From assembly GCA_005879015.1 (NCBI GenBank), contig VBMC01000132.1, forward strand, positions 1 to 5,661: a DNA stretch of 5,661 bases, given 5' to 3'. Source of the stretch: Methanobacteriota archaeon (GTDB lineage Archaea > Thermoplasmatota > Thermoplasmata > RBG-16-68-12). The position numbers and the translations under genes are program-made. How positions within the stretch are numbered: position 1 is the stretch's first letter; every line of letters starts with the position of its first letter. The notes under the pieces were generated by a model, which saw only the letters and a program-made list of their open reading frames with translations, was not told where the DNA came from and ran no database searches. Of the stretch, positions 5,192 to 5,661 are shown in pieces.

Positions 5192-5661
5192 ATGGACATC
5201 AAAGACCACGGCCACTACATCGCAGGGAAATGGGTCTCCGCCGCCTCGGGGACTCAGACCGAGGTCCTCGACCCCGCGACGAACCGACCGATTGCGCGGG
5301 TCGCCTCCGGGACGAAGGACGACGTGAGTGCCGCGGTCGAAGCCGCGCGGAGCGCCTTCGAATCCCCGGAATGGAGGGATCTCGATCCGAGCAAGCGCGG
5401 TCGGCTCCTCTGGCTCCTGGGGACCCAGTTGCGGGACCATTTCGAGGAATTGTCGCGGCTCGAATCTCTGAACGTCGGCAAGCCGCTCCGCGAGGCGAAG
5501 GGCGATGTCGCCTACGTGTACAAGTTGTTCGAATATTATGCAGGCCTGGCAGATAAAATTCAGGGCGAAACCATCCCGGTGCCCGGCGCGCGGCTGGACT
5601 ACACCTTGCGGGAGCCGCTCGGAGTGACGGCCCACATCGCACCCTGGAACTATCCGCTTCT
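5192..5661 (+). CDS. Aldehyde dehydrogenase, N-terminal part (runs off the right edge)
   Basis: The frame is open from an ATG at 5192 to the window end, giving 156 complete codons plus two bases of a leucine codon. This is roughly a third of an aldehyde dehydrogenase of the usual 480-500 residues. Family features are YIAGKWV at 9-15, a DPATNRPIARV segment at 28-38 (substrate-entry and first cofactor-domain strands), VGKPLREA at 95-102, YYAGLADKIQGETIPV at 115-130 and REPLGV at 140-145. PWNYPL follows at 151-156; its Asn153 is the expected oxyanion-hole residue of the active site. The middle stretch most resembles the betaine-aldehyde/aminobutyraldehyde dehydrogenase branch, but substrate cannot be assigned because the catalytic cysteine and glutamate and most of the NAD(P)+ site lie beyond the window. 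An ATG at 5172 is out of frame. The start is supported by the TATA box 38 nt upstream. Divergent from the methyltransferase. Confidence 0.93.
   Translation, partial: MDIKDHGHYIAGKWVSAASGTQTEVLDPATNRPIARVASGTKDDVSAAVEAARSAFESPEWRDLDPSKRGRLLWLLGTQLRDHFEELSRLESLNVGKPLREAKGDVAYVYKLFEYYAGLADKIQGETIPVPGARLDYTLREPLGVTAHIAPWNYPL

Noticed and set aside
5060..5635. 191-codon minus-strand open frame opposite the aldehyde dehydrogenase
   Set aside because: It is antisense to a clear aldehyde dehydrogenase N-terminus and also spans the divergent promoter region.
1..5661. CRISPR repeats, tRNA or rRNA genes, insertion-sequence ends, toxin-antitoxin or defence genes
   Set aside because: None seen. All intergenic gaps are short (under about 115 bp) and explained by promoters, and no direct or inverted repeats of useful length were found by eye.

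Overview
This 5.66 kb stretch is GC-rich and gene-dense, and most likely comes from an archaeon. The main reason is its promoters. Short AT-rich islands that look like archaeal TATA boxes (mostly CTTAT plus one base) lie 30-39 nt upstream of six of the seven starts, with no bacterial -35/-10 pairs visible. Several genes appear to have very short or no leaders, and one has a textbook GAGGAGG ribosome binding site. A high-GC euryarchaeal or Thermoplasmata-like source fits, but the lineage is an inference; nothing here is a taxonomic marker.

Layout, left to right: (1) a 72 bp left flank with at most the tail of a plus-strand gene; (2) thioredoxin reductase on the minus strand, complete; (3) head-to-head with it, a plus-strand gene for an unrecognised 407-residue, probably helical, histidine-containing protein; (4) a minus-strand flavin reductase-like (flavoredoxin family) protein, convergent with gene 3 across a 30 bp gap; (5) head-to-head with that, a small plus-strand DCC-family (DUF393) CxxC protein; (6) a minus-strand endonuclease IV whose 3' end overlaps the DCC gene by 71 bp; (7) a minus-strand SAM-dependent methyltransferase directly upstream of endonuclease IV and probably co-transcribed with it; (8) head-to-head with the methyltransferase, the first 156 residues of a plus-strand NAD(P)+-dependent aldehyde dehydrogenase that runs off the right edge.

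The arrangement is three divergent gene pairs, each with its own back-to-back TATA elements, alternating with convergent junctions that have little or no spacer. Four of the seven genes have redox chemistry (thioredoxin reductase, flavin reductase, DCC CxxC protein, aldehyde dehydrogenase) and one repairs abasic or oxidised DNA. A redox or oxidative-stress theme is therefore possible, but the genes sit on alternating strands with separate promoters, so only the methyltransferase-endonuclease IV pair looks like an operon.

I see no RNA gene, mobile element, CRISPR array, attachment site or clear T-rich terminator. No convincing new system is visible. The best candidate for novelty is the unknown 407-residue protein, which has a possible internal duplication built around an H-x5-H-x2-R motif.
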